From Desulfonatronospira sp. (lineage in GTDB: Bacteria; Desulfobacterota; Desulfovibrionia; Desulfovibrionales; Desulfonatronovibrionaceae): 52,156 bases of DNA. The notes under the pieces are model-generated. The model was given only the letters and a program-made list of their open reading frames with translations. It was not told the origin of the DNA and ran no database searches. Positions within the stretch are counted from its first letter, which is position 1. Every line of letters begins with the position of its first letter. Location: positions 1-52,156 of the forward strand of contig PWFB01000048.1 of the NCBI GenBank assembly GCA_003553695.1, written 5' to 3'. Positions 9,240 to 17,448 of the stretch are shown here, one piece after another. A program made the translations under genes and the position numbers.

Positions 9240-10553
9240 TTGAAACAGCCAGCATCTACTGGAGGATCAGGATTAAAGGACCTGCGCAACAAGGTCCTTT
9301 TTACCTTTTTTATACTGGGAGTGTATCGTATAGGTGTACACATTCCTCTGCCCGGCATCGACGGGCAGGCATTGTCGGAATTTTTCGCCGGTGCAGAACA
9401 TACTCTTTTCGGGCTCTTTGACATGTTCGCCGGAGGCGGGCTCAAGAATTTTTCCATTTTTGCCCTGGGCATTATGCCTTATATTTCGGCGTCCATCATC
9501 ATGCAGCTGTTGACAGTCGTCAGCCCCACCCTTTCCAGATGGAAGAAAGATGAGGGAGAAGCCGGCAGAAAAAAGATTACCCAGTGGACCAGATATGGGA
9601 CGGTGATGATAACCCTGGTACAGGGCATGGGTATTTCCGTAGGACTGGAGCAGATGACCAGCCCGGATGGAGCTTCAGTTGTCATTGAAGGCGGATGGGC
9701 TTTCAGGCTTACCACAGTGTTTACACTGACCGCCGGAACAATATTTATCATGTGGCTGGGTGAACGTATTACAGCCAGAGGTCTGGGCAACGGCATATCA
9801 CTTATCATTTTTGCAGGAATTGTTGCGGGATTTCCCGGTGCCCTGGCCAATGTCTACCAGCTTTTTACCGCAGGGGAACTGACCCTGTTCATGGGTATCT
9901 TTGTCCTGGCCATAGTCGTAGGTGTTCTGCTCTTTATAGTGTTTGTTGAGAGGGGACAGCGCAGGCTGCCCATACACTACGCCAAACGCATGATGGGTCG
10001 GAAGATGTATGGAGGACAAACCAGTCATCTGCCTCTTAAGCTTAATACATCAGGAGTCATTCCGGCTATTTTTGCATCTTCCATCCTGATGTTTCCGGCA
10101 ACAATCGCCAGCTTTTCCCAGGCCGGATTTCTGGAGATGGTGGCTAATCACCTGCAGCCGGAATCACTTGTGTACAATCTGATCTTTGTGGCCTTGATCA
10201 TTTTTTTCTGCTTCTTCTATACCGCCATAATATTCGATCCCAAGGATATTGCGGAAAACCTGAAGAAGCAGGGCGGATTCATACCAGGAATCAGGCCCGG
10301 TCTTAGAACCAAGGAGTATATAGACGCTGTTCTGTCCAGACTGACTTTCAGTGGTTCCATATACCTCTCCCTGGTGTGTGTTCTGCCGGTCTTCATGATC
10401 AGGGAATTCAATGTGCCCTTTTACTACGGCGGCACTGCCCTGCTCATTGTGGTTGTGGTGGCCATGGATACCATGTCCCAATTTCAGTCGCATCTGATTT
10501 CCAGGCATTATGAAGGGCTTATGACCAAAACCAGGATCAAGGGAAGGCGCTAA
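9240..10553 (+). CDS. secY: Preprotein translocase subunit SecY
   Basis: A 437-residue SecY, the ten-helix channel of the Sec translocon in the inner membrane. Motifs: VYRIGVHIPLPGIDG in helix 1, LGIMPYISASIIMQLLTVV in helix 2, GLGNGISLIIFAGIV, and the basic cytoplasmic loop KRMMGRKMYGGQTSHLPLKL that contacts SecA and the ribosome. The start is a TTG 9 bases after GGAAGGA; no ATG fits. Length equals E. coli SecY (443) within a few residues. Confidence 0.97.
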   Translation: MKQPASTGGSGLKDLRNKVLFTFFILGVYRIGVHIPLPGIDGQALSEFFAGAEHTLFGLFDMFAGGGLKNFSIFALGIMPYISASIIMQLLTVVSPTLSRWKKDEGEAGRKKITQWTRYGTVMITLVQGMGISVGLEQMTSPDGASVVIEGGWAFRLTTVFTLTAGTIFIMWLGERITARGLGNGISLIIFAGIVAGFPGALANVYQLFTAGELTLFMGIFVLAIVVGVLLFIVFVERGQRRLPIHYAKRMMGRKMYGGQTSHLPLKLNTSGVIPAIFASSILMFPATIASFSQAGFLEMVANHLQPESLVYNLIFVALIIFFCFFYTAIIFDPKDIAENLKKQGGFIPGIRPGLRTKEYIDAVLSRLTFSGSIYLSLVCVLPVFMIREFNVPFYYGGTALLIVVVVAMDTMSQFQSHLISRHYEGLMTKTRIKGRR

Positions 10554-10555
10554 GG

Positions 10556-11326
10556 TTGAAAAAATTTCGAGGCATTTTTTTAAAAAATGACTATGAAATA
10601 TCTCTTCTAAGAGAAGCCAATCAGATAGTGGCCCGGATCCTGGATGACATTCAAACCCGCATTAAGCCCGGCATCTGCACCATGGAACTGGAAGAAAGGG
10701 CCAATGATCTGTGCACGGAATTCAGGGCCAAACCGGCTTTCAAGGGTTACCAGGGATTTCCATATACACTGTGCTGTTCGCTTAATGATGTGATCGTGCA
10801 TGGCTTCCCCACCAGGGATGAATTGAAGTCCGGAGACATTTTAAGCATAGATATGGGAGTCCAGTACCGGGGGTTTTTTGGAGATTCCGCCAGGACTTTT
10901 GCTGTGGGGGATGTCAGCCTGGAAGCCGCCATGCTCATGCAGGTAACACTGGATGCTCTGCACAAAGGTATTGAGCAGGCCAGAACCGGGAATAATTTAT
11001 ACGATATTTCCGCAGCCATTGAAATGCATGCCAGGAAAAACAACTGTTCCATAATCAAGAGATTTGTAGGGCACGGGATTGGGGCAAATCTGCATGAGAA
11101 GCCGGAACTTCCTAATTTTGTGCCTTCAAGAATGCCGGGCTTACCATTGAAAAAAGGCATGGTCCTGGCTATAGAGCCCATGTTTTCCCTGGGTTCGGAG
11201 CAAGTGGAGATTATGCAGGACAACTGGACAGCCAGGACAACGGACAGAAGTTTAGCGGCTCATTTTGAACATACCGTGGCCATAACCAAGGATGGTCCGG
11301 AGATACTCAGTACCTTGGATAAATAG
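10556..11326 (+). CDS. map: Methionine aminopeptidase, type I
   Basis: A 256-residue Map, which removes the N-terminal Met from new proteins. The five metal ligands are visible as Asp99 and Asp110 ([19 protein letters not shown]), His173 (GHGIG), Glu207 (AIEPMF) and Glu238 (FEHTVAIT). The start is a TTG 2 bases after the secY stop, so translation is probably coupled. secY-map order without adk or infA is common outside Gammaproteobacteria. Confidence 0.96.
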   Translation: MKKFRGIFLKNDYEISLLREANQIVARILDDIQTRIKPGICTMELEERANDLCTEFRAKPAFKGYQGFPYTLCCSLNDVIVHGFPTRDELKSGDILSIDMGVQYRGFFGDSARTFAVGDVSLEAAMLMQVTLDALHKGIEQARTGNNLYDISAAIEMHARKNNCSIIKRFVGHGIGANLHEKPELPNFVPSRMPGLPLKKGMVLAIEPMFSLGSEQVEIMQDNWTARTTDRSLAAHFEHTVAITKDGPEILSTLDK

Positions 11327-11340
11327 TCGGGAGAGAGAAT

Positions 11341-11454
11341 ATGAAAGTCAGGCCATCGGTTAAAAAGATGTGTGCCAGATGTAAAGTGGTCAGACGCAAG
11401 CGGGTCCTTAGAATACTTTGCAGCAACCCGCGTCATAAACAAAGACAAGGCTAA
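11341..11454 (+). CDS. rpmJ: 50S ribosomal protein L36, zinc form
   Basis: A 37-residue protein from the ATG at 11341 to the TAA at 11452-11454. It starts [20 protein letters not shown] and ends [13 protein letters not shown]. The C-x2-C, C and H residues are the zinc-binding set of the C+ form of L36. It follows a GGGAGAGAG ribosome-binding site. The S13 reading frame can be extended upstream across it, but that extension is not real coding sequence. Confidence 0.95.
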   Translation: MKVRPSVKKMCARCKVVRRKRVLRILCSNPRHKQRQG

Positions 11455-11467
11455 CAGCGGGGGGAAA

Positions 11468-11836
11468 ATGGCACGTATAGCAGGGGTGGATTTGCCCAAA
11501 AGGAAAAAGGTAGGTGTGTCGCTGACCTATATTTACGGGATAGGCAGGGCCACGGCTTTAAAGATTCTTGATGCTTCCGGGGTGGACTGGACCAAAAGAA
11601 CTGAGGAGTTAAGCCCAGATGAGGTCAACACCATCAGGGGAGAGCTGGAGAACAATTATAAAGTCGAAGGTGATCTGAGACGGGAAAAAAGTGCTGATAT
11701 AAAACGCCTCATGGATATAGGATGCTACCGCGGTCTCAGGCATCGCAGGTCAATGCCCGTAAGGGGGCAGCGTACGCATACCAATGCGCGTATTCGCAAG
11801 GGGCCCAAGAAAACCACCATCAAGAAAAAGAAATAA
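11468..11836 (+). CDS. rpsM: 30S ribosomal protein S13
   Basis: A 122-residue S13, which forms intersubunit bridges and touches the P-site tRNA. The ATG at 11468, after GGGGAAA, gives the canonical start [20 protein letters not shown], so an upstream extension in the same frame was rejected. Other motifs are [14 protein letters not shown] and [20 protein letters not shown], with a basic tail ending KKTTIKKKK. Confidence 0.96.
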   Translation: MARIAGVDLPKRKKVGVSLTYIYGIGRATALKILDASGVDWTKRTEELSPDEVNTIRGELENNYKVEGDLRREKSADIKRLMDIGCYRGLRHRRSMPVRGQRTHTNARIRKGPKKTTIKKKK

Positions 11837-11850
11837 GCGGAGACTTATAG

Positions 11851-12240
11851 ATGGCAAAACCCAGGAAAACCAAGAAGAAAAAAGAGAAAAAGAATATTCC
11901 CACAGGCATAGTGCATATCAATGCCTCTTTTAACAATACCACGGTGACAATTACTGATCAGACGGGCAATGTTGTATCCTGGTCCAGTTCGGGAATGGTA
12001 GGGTTCAAGGGATCAAGGAAGGGAACACCCTTTGCTTCTCAAAAGGCTGCGGAAACCGCAGCCAGGCTGGCCCATGAAAATGGCATGCGAACTGTGGGAA
12101 TACTGGTAAAGGGTCCCGGTGCCGGACGCGAGTCAGCCATGCGGGCCATCAATTCGTCAGGTTTCAAGGTTACATTTATACGTGACATCACCCCGATACC
12201 ACATAATGGATGCCGCCCTCCCAAAAGGCGTCGAGTATAA
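11851..12240 (+). CDS. rpsK: 30S ribosomal protein S11
   Basis: A 129-residue S11 of the 30S platform, near the mRNA exit site. Motifs: [40 protein letters not shown] and the C-terminal [21 protein letters not shown] lysine-rich N-terminal stretch ([12 protein letters not shown]) is typical. It follows rpsM by 14 bases in the standard alpha-operon order. Confidence 0.97.
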   Translation: MAKPRKTKKKKEKKNIPTGIVHINASFNNTTVTITDQTGNVVSWSSSGMVGFKGSRKGTPFASQKAAETAARLAHENGMRTVGILVKGPGAGRESAMRAINSSGFKVTFIRDITPIPHNGCRPPKRRRV

Positions 12241-12257
12241 TCAGGAGGTTTTAAGAG

Positions 12258-12884
12258 TTGGCCAGGTATACTGAATCCAAATGCAGGTTGTGCCGCAGAG
12301 AGGGAACCAAGCTCCTTCTGAAAGGCGACAGGTGCTATACAGACAAGTGCGCTTACGAGCGTCGGGCTTATCCCCCGGGAGAACATGGCAGGGCCAGAAA
12401 AAAGTCCAGCGACTATGCCCTGCAGCTTCGCGAAAAGCAGAAGGTGCGCCGCATGTACGGACTGCTGGAAGGTCAGTTCAAGAAGTATTTTGAGATTGCC
12501 GATTCCAGAAAAGGAGCCACAGGAACGAATCTGCTGGTGATGCTGGAGAGAAGGCTGGATAATGTTGTATACCGCATGGGTTTTGCTAATTCCAGGTCCC
12601 AGGCCAGGCAGCTGGTCAGGCACGGCCATTTCCACATTAATGGCAAAAGGGTGAATGTTCCTTCAATTCTGTTGAAGGAAGGAGACAACATTGGAGTTAT
12701 GGAAAAGAGTAAAAAGGTCCCGGTTATCCAGGATGCCAGGGATGTTCTCGCTCGCAGAGGCTCTCCCGACTGGCTGCAAATCAATGACCAGGAGTTCAAG
12801 GGAACAGTAAAGACCCTGCCGGTAAGGGAAGATATTACCTTCCCCATCAATGAACAGCTCATAGTTGAGCTCTATTCCAAATAA
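12258..12884 (+). CDS. rpsD: 30S ribosomal protein S4, zinc (C+) form
   Basis: A 208-residue S4, a primary 16S rRNA binder and, in E. coli, the alpha-operon repressor. The N-terminal domain keeps four Cys (CRLC with two more Cys in [13 protein letters not shown]), so it is the zinc-binding form. The S4 RNA-binding fold is at [20 protein letters not shown]. The start is a TTG placed 8 bases after AGGAGG and yields the normal N-terminus [11 protein letters not shown]. Confidence 0.96.
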   Translation: MARYTESKCRLCRREGTKLLLKGDRCYTDKCAYERRAYPPGEHGRARKKSSDYALQLREKQKVRRMYGLLEGQFKKYFEIADSRKGATGTNLLVMLERRLDNVVYRMGFANSRSQARQLVRHGHFHINGKRVNVPSILLKEGDNIGVMEKSKKVPVIQDARDVLARRGSPDWLQINDQEFKGTVKTLPVREDITFPINEQLIVELYSK

Positions 12885-12899
12885 ATATGACTGCTGGGA

Positions 12900-12924
12900 A
12901 TTCAGGCCTTCTTGAAGCCTGAAT
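12900..12924 (+). other. Hairpin between rpsD and rpoA
   Basis: An 8-bp perfect inverted repeat (ATTCAGGC at 12900-12907, GCCTGAAT at 12917-12924) with a 9-base loop fills much of the 68-base gap between rpsD and rpoA. No T-run follows, so it is not a standard terminator. It may be an mRNA processing or translational-control element; in E. coli S4 regulates this operon, but at a different site. Function is inferred. Confidence 0.4.
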
Positions 12925-12952
12925 CCTTAAGTTGTTGAGCACAGAGGCTTAA

Positions 12953-13996
12953 ATGATAATCCAGACCAACGACAAACTGATCAATACCAGGAATTGGTCC
13001 AGCCTGGTAAGGCCTGACCAGATTCTCAGGGATGAAAAGTCTTCGGAGCAATACGGGAAATTTTCCTGCGAGCCCTTGGAGAGAGGCTTTGGCAACACCC
13101 TCGGGAATGCTCTGCGCAGGATACTTTTGTCATCTCTGCAGGGAGCAGCAATTGTTTCCGTTAAGATAGAAAATGCATCTCACGAATTTTCAACCATAAC
13201 CGGTGTTGTCGAGGATGTAACGGATATAGTCCTGAACCTGAAGCAGGTGCGTTTCAGAATGACCAGAAACGAACCTCAAAACCTGAAGCTGGTGGCGAAT
13301 GAAAAAGGGCAGGTCAAGGCCGACGCAATACAAACCAACCAGAACGTGACCGTGCTTAACCCGGACCAGCATATTGCGACTCTTTCCCAGGACATTGACC
13401 TGGCGATCAACCTTGATGTCCGCATGGGCAAAGGTTATGTTCCCTCTGAACTGCACGAGGACCTGGACGAGGAGATCGGACTTATCGCCATGGACGCCAG
13501 TTTTTCCCCTATCCGCAAGGTTTCATACACGGTTGAGCAGGCCAGGGTGGGGCAGATGACCAATTATGACAAGCTGGTAATGGAGATTACCACCGACGGC
13601 TCAGTGCTGCCCGAGGATGCCCTGGCATACAGTGCAAAGATTTTGAAGGATCAGTTGACGGTGTTTATCAACTTTGATGAAAGCCAGACAGATGTGAATG
13701 TCATAGATACCAGCACAGATGAAGGACTTGATCCACAGCTTTTCAAGACTATAGAGGAACTGGAACTGCCTGTGCGCGCAGGCAATTGCCTTAGAAATGC
13801 AGGGATACGTCTTGTGGGAGAGCTGATTCAGCAGTCTGAGCATGATTTGCTAAGGACCAAAAACTTCGGCCGCAAGTCTTTAGAGGATATTCGGCGGGTT
13901 ATTGAGCAGATGGGCTACGATTTCAACACTCAGATTGACAACTTTGAGCAAAAATACCAGGAATGGCTGAAAAGGAAAGAAGACGATGAGGCATAG
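12953..13996 (+). CDS. rpoA: DNA-directed RNA polymerase subunit alpha
   Basis: A 347-residue alpha subunit. The N-terminal dimerisation/assembly domain shows [20 protein letters not shown] (about 43-62). The C-terminal domain that binds UP elements and activators shows [20 protein letters not shown] and [16 protein letters not shown]. Length is close to the usual 330-350. Its last 11 bases overlap the rplQ start, so alpha and L17 are translationally coupled. Confidence 0.97.
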   Translation: MIIQTNDKLINTRNWSSLVRPDQILRDEKSSEQYGKFSCEPLERGFGNTLGNALRRILLSSLQGAAIVSVKIENASHEFSTITGVVEDVTDIVLNLKQVRFRMTRNEPQNLKLVANEKGQVKADAIQTNQNVTVLNPDQHIATLSQDIDLAINLDVRMGKGYVPSELHEDLDEEIGLIAMDASFSPIRKVSYTVEQARVGQMTNYDKLVMEITTDGSVLPEDALAYSAKILKDQLTVFINFDESQTDVNVIDTSTDEGLDPQLFKTIEELELPVRAGNCLRNAGIRLVGELIQQSEHDLLRTKNFGRKSLEDIRRVIEQMGYDFNTQIDNFEQKYQEWLKRKEDDEA

Positions 13997-14621
13997 AAAA
14001 TCCGGAAGATCCCTGAGCAGAAACTGGGAACATCGAAAGGCCATGTTCAGAAATATGGCCAGGTCACTGGTAACTCACGAAAAGATCAAAACCACTCTGC
14101 CCAAGGCCAAAGAGCTGTCCAAAGTGGCTGACCGGCTGGTTACCCTGGCCTTGCGCGGAGACCTGAGCGCCAAAAGACAAGCCTACAAAGTCCTGGGGGA
14201 TCACAAGCTGGTCAAAAGACTGTTTGATGATATTGCCCCCAGGTTTGAAAAACACCAGGGCGGTTATACCCGTGTGGTAAAATACGCCATGCCCCGGGTG
14301 GGGGACAGTGCATCCCTGGCTATGATCGAGTTTACCTACGCTACTGTTACCGAGCCGCAGGCCAAAAAGCCAGAGCCTCAAAAGAGCTCAGCAGCTAAGA
14401 CTGCACCTGCTGCAGCACCTGTCCATGATGCTCCGGATTCTGCAGAAGGCAAAGAAGATTTAGAACCCGGCGAAGTAACGGCACCTGACAAAGAAGCCCG
14501 GGTTTTAGACTCTGAAGATCCCGGGAGAGTTGAAGATGCAGCGGATGAAACGTTGCAGAAGGACGAACCAGATGAATCCAGGCCTGATGAACCTGATGAT
14601 GAACAAGGCCGGACTAAATAA
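13986..14621 (+). CDS. rplQ: 50S ribosomal protein L17 with long acidic tail
   Basis: The first 119 residues are a normal L17 ([20 protein letters not shown], then [20 protein letters not shown] and [19 protein letters not shown]). The protein then continues for about 92 residues rich in Pro, Ala, Glu and Asp (around 30 percent acidic), with no recognised domain, to a total of 211. Usual bacterial L17 is 115-130 residues. The tail is probably disordered. It overlaps rpoA by 11 bases and is followed by a strong terminator. Confidence 0.94.
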   Translation: MRHRKSGRSLSRNWEHRKAMFRNMARSLVTHEKIKTTLPKAKELSKVADRLVTLALRGDLSAKRQAYKVLGDHKLVKRLFDDIAPRFEKHQGGYTRVVKYAMPRVGDSASLAMIEFTYATVTEPQAKKPEPQKSSAAKTAPAAAPVHDAPDSAEGKEDLEPGEVTAPDKEARVLDSEDPGRVEDAADETLQKDEPDESRPDEPDDEQGRTK

Positions 14622-14629
14622 ATAGCCAC

Positions 14630-14660
14630 AAAAAAAGGGTCAGTTAATGACCCTTTTTTT
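14630..14660. terminator. Rho-independent terminator after rplQ
   Basis: A perfect inverted repeat: seven A, then GGGTCA, a loop of GTTAA, then TGACCC and seven T. It can stop transcripts in both directions. It closes the ribosomal superoperon right after the rplQ stop codon at 14621. Confidence 0.93.
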
Positions 14661-14678
14661 GGGACATTAACCATAGAG

Positions 14679-14688
14679 TATTGCAATA
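14679..14688. promoter_or_regulatory. Palindrome upstream of LysR-type regulator gene
   Basis: TATTGCAATA is a perfect 10-bp palindrome located 37 bases before the ATG of the LysR-type regulator and 18 bases after the ribosomal terminator. An AT-flanked palindrome of this size fits a LysR T-N11-A-type site or a -35 (TTGCAA) region. I infer autoregulation from position only. Confidence 0.3.
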
Positions 14689-14724
14689 CAGGTCATTGCA
14701 TTTACCGATGATGGATCCCAGCCA

Positions 14725-15633
14725 ATGGAATTTAGAAAATTGCAGGCTTTTGCCAGGGTTTACGAACTGCAGAGTTTTTCACTGGCAGCCAGGGATCTTT
14801 TCTTGTCCCAGCCGACCATAAGTACCCATATCATCAGTCTGGAGGAGGACCTGCGGGTGTCGCTTTTCGACCGTATAGGCAGAAAAGTTATTCCCACCCA
14901 GGCCGGAGAGATTCTTTATCGTGGAGTGCGCGATGTGTTCAGAATCATGGATGAAGCCAGATCCGGCATCCAGGAGCTTACCAAGCAGGTTTCCGGGCTG
15001 GTGACCATCGGCGGCAGCACTATCCCGGCCAATTACCTTCTGCCGGGGGTTCTTGCATCATACAGACAGCTTCACCCGGATGTATGCGTTGATCTGCGCA
15101 TCGCCGACTCCATACAGATCAGCCATGAAGTACTTGAGGGCAGAATTGATTTCGGTCTGGTCGGAGGTTTTGCTGAACATTTTGATCTGGAGAATTACCT
15201 GCTTTTTACTGATGAGCTTATGGTGGTTGCCCCTCCGGGGCTGGCCGCAAGTTATGCCCATGGACTTACCCCGTATCAGCTTTCGGATATTCCCTGGGTT
15301 ATGCGGGAAAAGGGTTCCGGAACCAGACAGGCCCTGGAGAAAGCATTGCAGGAACACAGGGTCGACGTCTGTTCTCTGCCTGCCAAGGCACTTGTTCAGT
15401 CAACTGAAGCCATGATACGCTGTGTACTCTCAGGAATGGGCGCAGGCGTTACCTCCAGACTGGCTGTGGATGAACTCATCAACAGTGGTCAGCTGGTTAC
15501 ACTGGAAGTATCTGAATTGAATATGTCCAGACAGTTTTACCTCATCAAGCATAAAAGGCGCACTCTTTTTCTCTGCGCATCAATGCTTATGCAGCATATC
15601 CGCAGAGAACTCAGCCTGGACCCTACCAGCTAA
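14725..15633 (+). CDS. LysR-family transcriptional regulator (selenium-metabolism type)
   Basis: A 302-residue LysR regulator. The winged helix-turn-helix is at residues 1-60 (FSLAARDLFLSQPTISTHI, then LFDRIGRKVIPTQAGEIL). The effector-binding domain covers about 90-295 (VSGLVTIGGSTIPANYLLPG; MREKGSGTRQALEKAL). Wording of both domains matches the group I know from Desulfovibrio-type bacteria as selenium-metabolism-associated LysR regulators, related to CysB/CysL types. That subgroup call is from memory and less certain than the family call. It follows the ribosomal terminator as an independent unit and precedes a FemAB-like gene on the same strand. Confidence 0.85.
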   Translation: MEFRKLQAFARVYELQSFSLAARDLFLSQPTISTHIISLEEDLRVSLFDRIGRKVIPTQAGEILYRGVRDVFRIMDEARSGIQELTKQVSGLVTIGGSTIPANYLLPGVLASYRQLHPDVCVDLRIADSIQISHEVLEGRIDFGLVGGFAEHFDLENYLLFTDELMVVAPPGLAASYAHGLTPYQLSDIPWVMREKGSGTRQALEKALQEHRVDVCSLPAKALVQSTEAMIRCVLSGMGAGVTSRLAVDELINSGQLVTLEVSELNMSRQFYLIKHKRRTLFLCASMLMQHIRRELSLDPTS

Positions 15634-15641
15634 TCAGTTTT

Positions 15642-15668
15642 CATCCGGAAAGAAAGAATGTCCGGATG
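15642..15668 (+). other. Inverted repeat between LysR gene and FemAB-like gene
   Basis: CATCCGGA (15642-15649) and TCCGGATG (15661-15668) form a perfect 8-bp stem with an 11-base purine-rich loop. The stem is flanked by TTTT on the left and GAAAA on the right, which extend it imperfectly. No T-run follows on the + strand. It starts 9 bases after the LysR stop codon. It could be a weak attenuator, an mRNA stabiliser or a protein-binding site. Confidence 0.45.
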
Positions 15669-15703
15669 GAAAATATTTGCCTGTAGATTTTCAAAGGTGT
15701 TTT

Positions 15704-16771
15704 ATGGAGATAAAGCTTAAGCCTAAAGAGCCGCAAGAACTTTTGCCCACGGACATACTCTTCCAGACCCTATACTGGGCCAGGGTTAAATCCAGGCTGG
15801 GATGCCGCGTTGCAGCCTTTGATATCCAGTCTGACCCGGCTGCATCTTCAGGGGATGTTCTTGTCCTGCTTCAGAGATATGGCCAGGATTTTATATCGGC
15901 ATTTGTGCCCCAGGGGCCGGAATTTGCTCCGCCCAAGGAAGAATACGGGCCTTTTCTGGAAGCCCTGTCCCAATCATTGATCAGGCATCTGGGAGCCAAG
16001 ACGGCTTTTATAAGGTTTGATCTGCCCTGGGAGTCTCAGTATGCACATGAGATGAAGCATGGCAAGGTGGGCGGCTTCCCTGAACCCAGGCTGCGGGAAA
16101 TGCGTATGAACATGGGCACTCAGTCTTGGAATCTTAGAAAGTCTTCAATGGATATGACTGTTGCCAGTACTCTGGTGGTGGACCTGGATCTGGCGGAAAA
16201 GGATATCCTGGGGCGCATGAAATCCAAGACCAGGTACAATATTGGCCTGGCAGGACGCAGGGGGGTGGAGGTAAGGACCGGTTCCATGGAACATCTGCCG
16301 GCCTTTTATGATCTTTACCTGCAGACTTCAGCGCGAAATGGGTTTGCCACGTGTGCATATGAGCATTTCTCTGCCATTTTCAATGCGCACATCTATGATC
16401 CGTGTAATTCCGAGGTTCTCTTTCTTTTGGCCACATGCGACCAGGAGCTGCTGGCCGGGGGTATAGTGGCCATCTCCGGGCAGACAGCACATTTTCTGTA
16501 TGGGGCCTCTTCCAACACCAGACGGCACCTCATGGGCTCCTATGCAGTGCACTGGGAGGCCATGCGCCAGTCGAGGCTACGCGGTTGTCTGAAGTATGAC
16601 ATGGGGGCTGTCTCTCCGGGTGCCGATCCGGATCATCCATTTTATGGACTCTACCGTTTCAAGACCGGCTTCGGAGGCAGGCTGGAAATGCGCAGCGGGT
16701 CCTGGGACTTTCCCATTGACCAGGAGAAATATCAGGCTTTTATCAATACGGACAACCTGGTTCGAGGGTAA
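15704..16771 (+). CDS. FemAB-like aminoacyltransferase (GNAT fold)
   Basis: A protein of 355 residues from the ATG at 15704, which follows AAAGGTG; an in-frame TTG upstream at 15677 lacks such a site. The sequence resembles FemA/FemB/FemX, doubled-GNAT enzymes that transfer amino acids from aminoacyl-tRNA to lipid II. Typical segments are RMKSKTRYNIGLAGRRGVEV, FYDLYLQTSARNGF, and the C-terminal AHFLYGASSNTRRHLMGSYA with FYGLYRFKTGFGG. Gram-negative murein normally lacks an interpeptide bridge, so the substrate is unknown. It shares the strand with the LysR gene 70 bases upstream and ends at a bidirectional terminator. Confidence 0.8.
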   Translation: MEIKLKPKEPQELLPTDILFQTLYWARVKSRLGCRVAAFDIQSDPAASSGDVLVLLQRYGQDFISAFVPQGPEFAPPKEEYGPFLEALSQSLIRHLGAKTAFIRFDLPWESQYAHEMKHGKVGGFPEPRLREMRMNMGTQSWNLRKSSMDMTVASTLVVDLDLAEKDILGRMKSKTRYNIGLAGRRGVEVRTGSMEHLPAFYDLYLQTSARNGFATCAYEHFSAIFNAHIYDPCNSEVLFLLATCDQELLAGGIVAISGQTAHFLYGASSNTRRHLMGSYAVHWEAMRQSRLRGCLKYDMGAVSPGADPDHPFYGLYRFKTGFGGRLEMRSGSWDFPIDQEKYQAFINTDNLVRG

Positions 16772-16788
16772 AGGCAAGGAGCTTTTCC

Positions 16789-16822
16789 AAAAAAAGGCCG
16801 GACAGATGTCCGGCCTTTTTTT
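16789..16822. terminator. Bidirectional terminator between convergent units
   Basis: Seven A, then GGCCGGAC, loop AGAT, GTCCGGCC and seven T. The 8-bp GC-rich stem with A and T runs on either side terminates both the FemAB-like gene (+) and the hmc-like operon (-), whose last stop codon is 27 bases away. Confidence 0.95.
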
Positions 16823-16848
16823 GTCTTTTATTGAAGTTCAATGTGTTA

Positions 16849-17205
16849 TCAGGCTGTACTGCCGAAACGGTCCAGGAAACTCTGGGGGGGGACATTACCG
16901 GTGAAGCTCCATATGAGCGCCCCAATCCAGCCCACTACAATAATCCCCAGAAATACATTCAGAGCGGCTATCTGGGCCAGTTTGTTGTGGCTTCTTATCA
17001 TGGCGATGATTGTTGGAGCAAGGTAGATAACAGCCCCGATTCCGAACAGAGCCATGTTTTGGACGAACCACATGGCACTGCTTATGACGTGGGACAGATC
17101 TCCCTCAATGCCTACAATGGGGTCTGGCCGGCCGTCAGCGTAAGCAAGAGACACCGACAAAAGAACCAGGATTACGCCCAGTACGGCAAATTTCATTGGT
17201 TTCAT
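16849..17205 (-). CDS. Small membrane protein with superinfection-immunity domain, in hmc-like operon
   Basis: A 118-residue protein. Residues 1-23 look like a cleavable signal peptide ending AYA. A first membrane helix (about 50-70) runs into YLAPTIIAMIRSHNK. A second (about 80-101) reads ALNVFLGIIVVGWIGALIW. This P-T-I-I-A-x-x-R-x-H-x-K / N-x-F-L-G-x-x-x-x-G-W pattern is that of the Imm_superinfect family named after phage T4 Imm. The gene is the last of the hmcB-hmcC-hmcD-like operon, 75 bases after hmcD, with a good AGGAG site. The ABC-less, phage-less setting suggests a structural or coupling role in the respiratory module rather than phage exclusion; this is inference. Codons 105-108 contain a run of eight C. 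Confidence 0.8.
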   Translation of the reverse strand: MKPMKFAVLGVILVLLSVSLAYADGRPDPIVGIEGDLSHVISSAMWFVQNMALFGIGAVIYLAPTIIAMIRSHNKLAQIAALNVFLGIIVVGWIGALIWSFTGNVPPQSFLDRFGSTA

Positions 17206-17280
17206 ATCTTTTCTCCTGTTTTCAAGTCTTATGCAGGTCCCGGGAAGAGGCCGCGTTGTGTTCCGCTGCCCCCGGGGACA

Positions 17281-17406
17281 CTAATCTTCGTCCCGACCGG
17301 TTAAAAACAGCCACCAGGCAAGCATGGTGACCACAGCCACACCCATAAAGATATAAGCCCAGTTCTTGGTGAATATATCAAATTCAAGCATTGTATAAAA
17401 TTCCAT
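17281..17406 (-). CDS. hmcD: HmcD-like 41-residue membrane protein
   Basis: Reading the minus strand from the ATG at 17406-17404 to the TAG at 17283-17281 gives 41 residues, starting MEFYTMLEFDIFTKNWAYIF and ending WWLFLTGRDED. There is one hydrophobic helix (about 17-36), followed by a short charged end. A GGGAGG site lies 4 bases before the ATG. Position right after hmcC, size and topology match HmcD of the Desulfovibrio Hmc complex (about 47 residues). The identification rests on context as much as on sequence. Confidence 0.75.
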   Translation of the reverse strand: MEFYTMLEFDIFTKNWAYIFMGVAVVTMLAWWLFLTGRDED

Positions 17407-17448
17407 GGTTCCTCCCAATGTGATAGCCCTTAAGTCAGGGCAGGGTTT

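Noticed and set aside
11372-11467. Upstream extension of the S13 frame
   Set aside because: The extension overlaps rpmJ, and the ATG at 11468 gives the universal S13 N-terminus.
16849-17205. Phage-exclusion function for the Imm-like protein
   Set aside because: No phage or plasmid genes are nearby and the gene is the last cistron of a respiratory operon; the family name alone does not support immunity.
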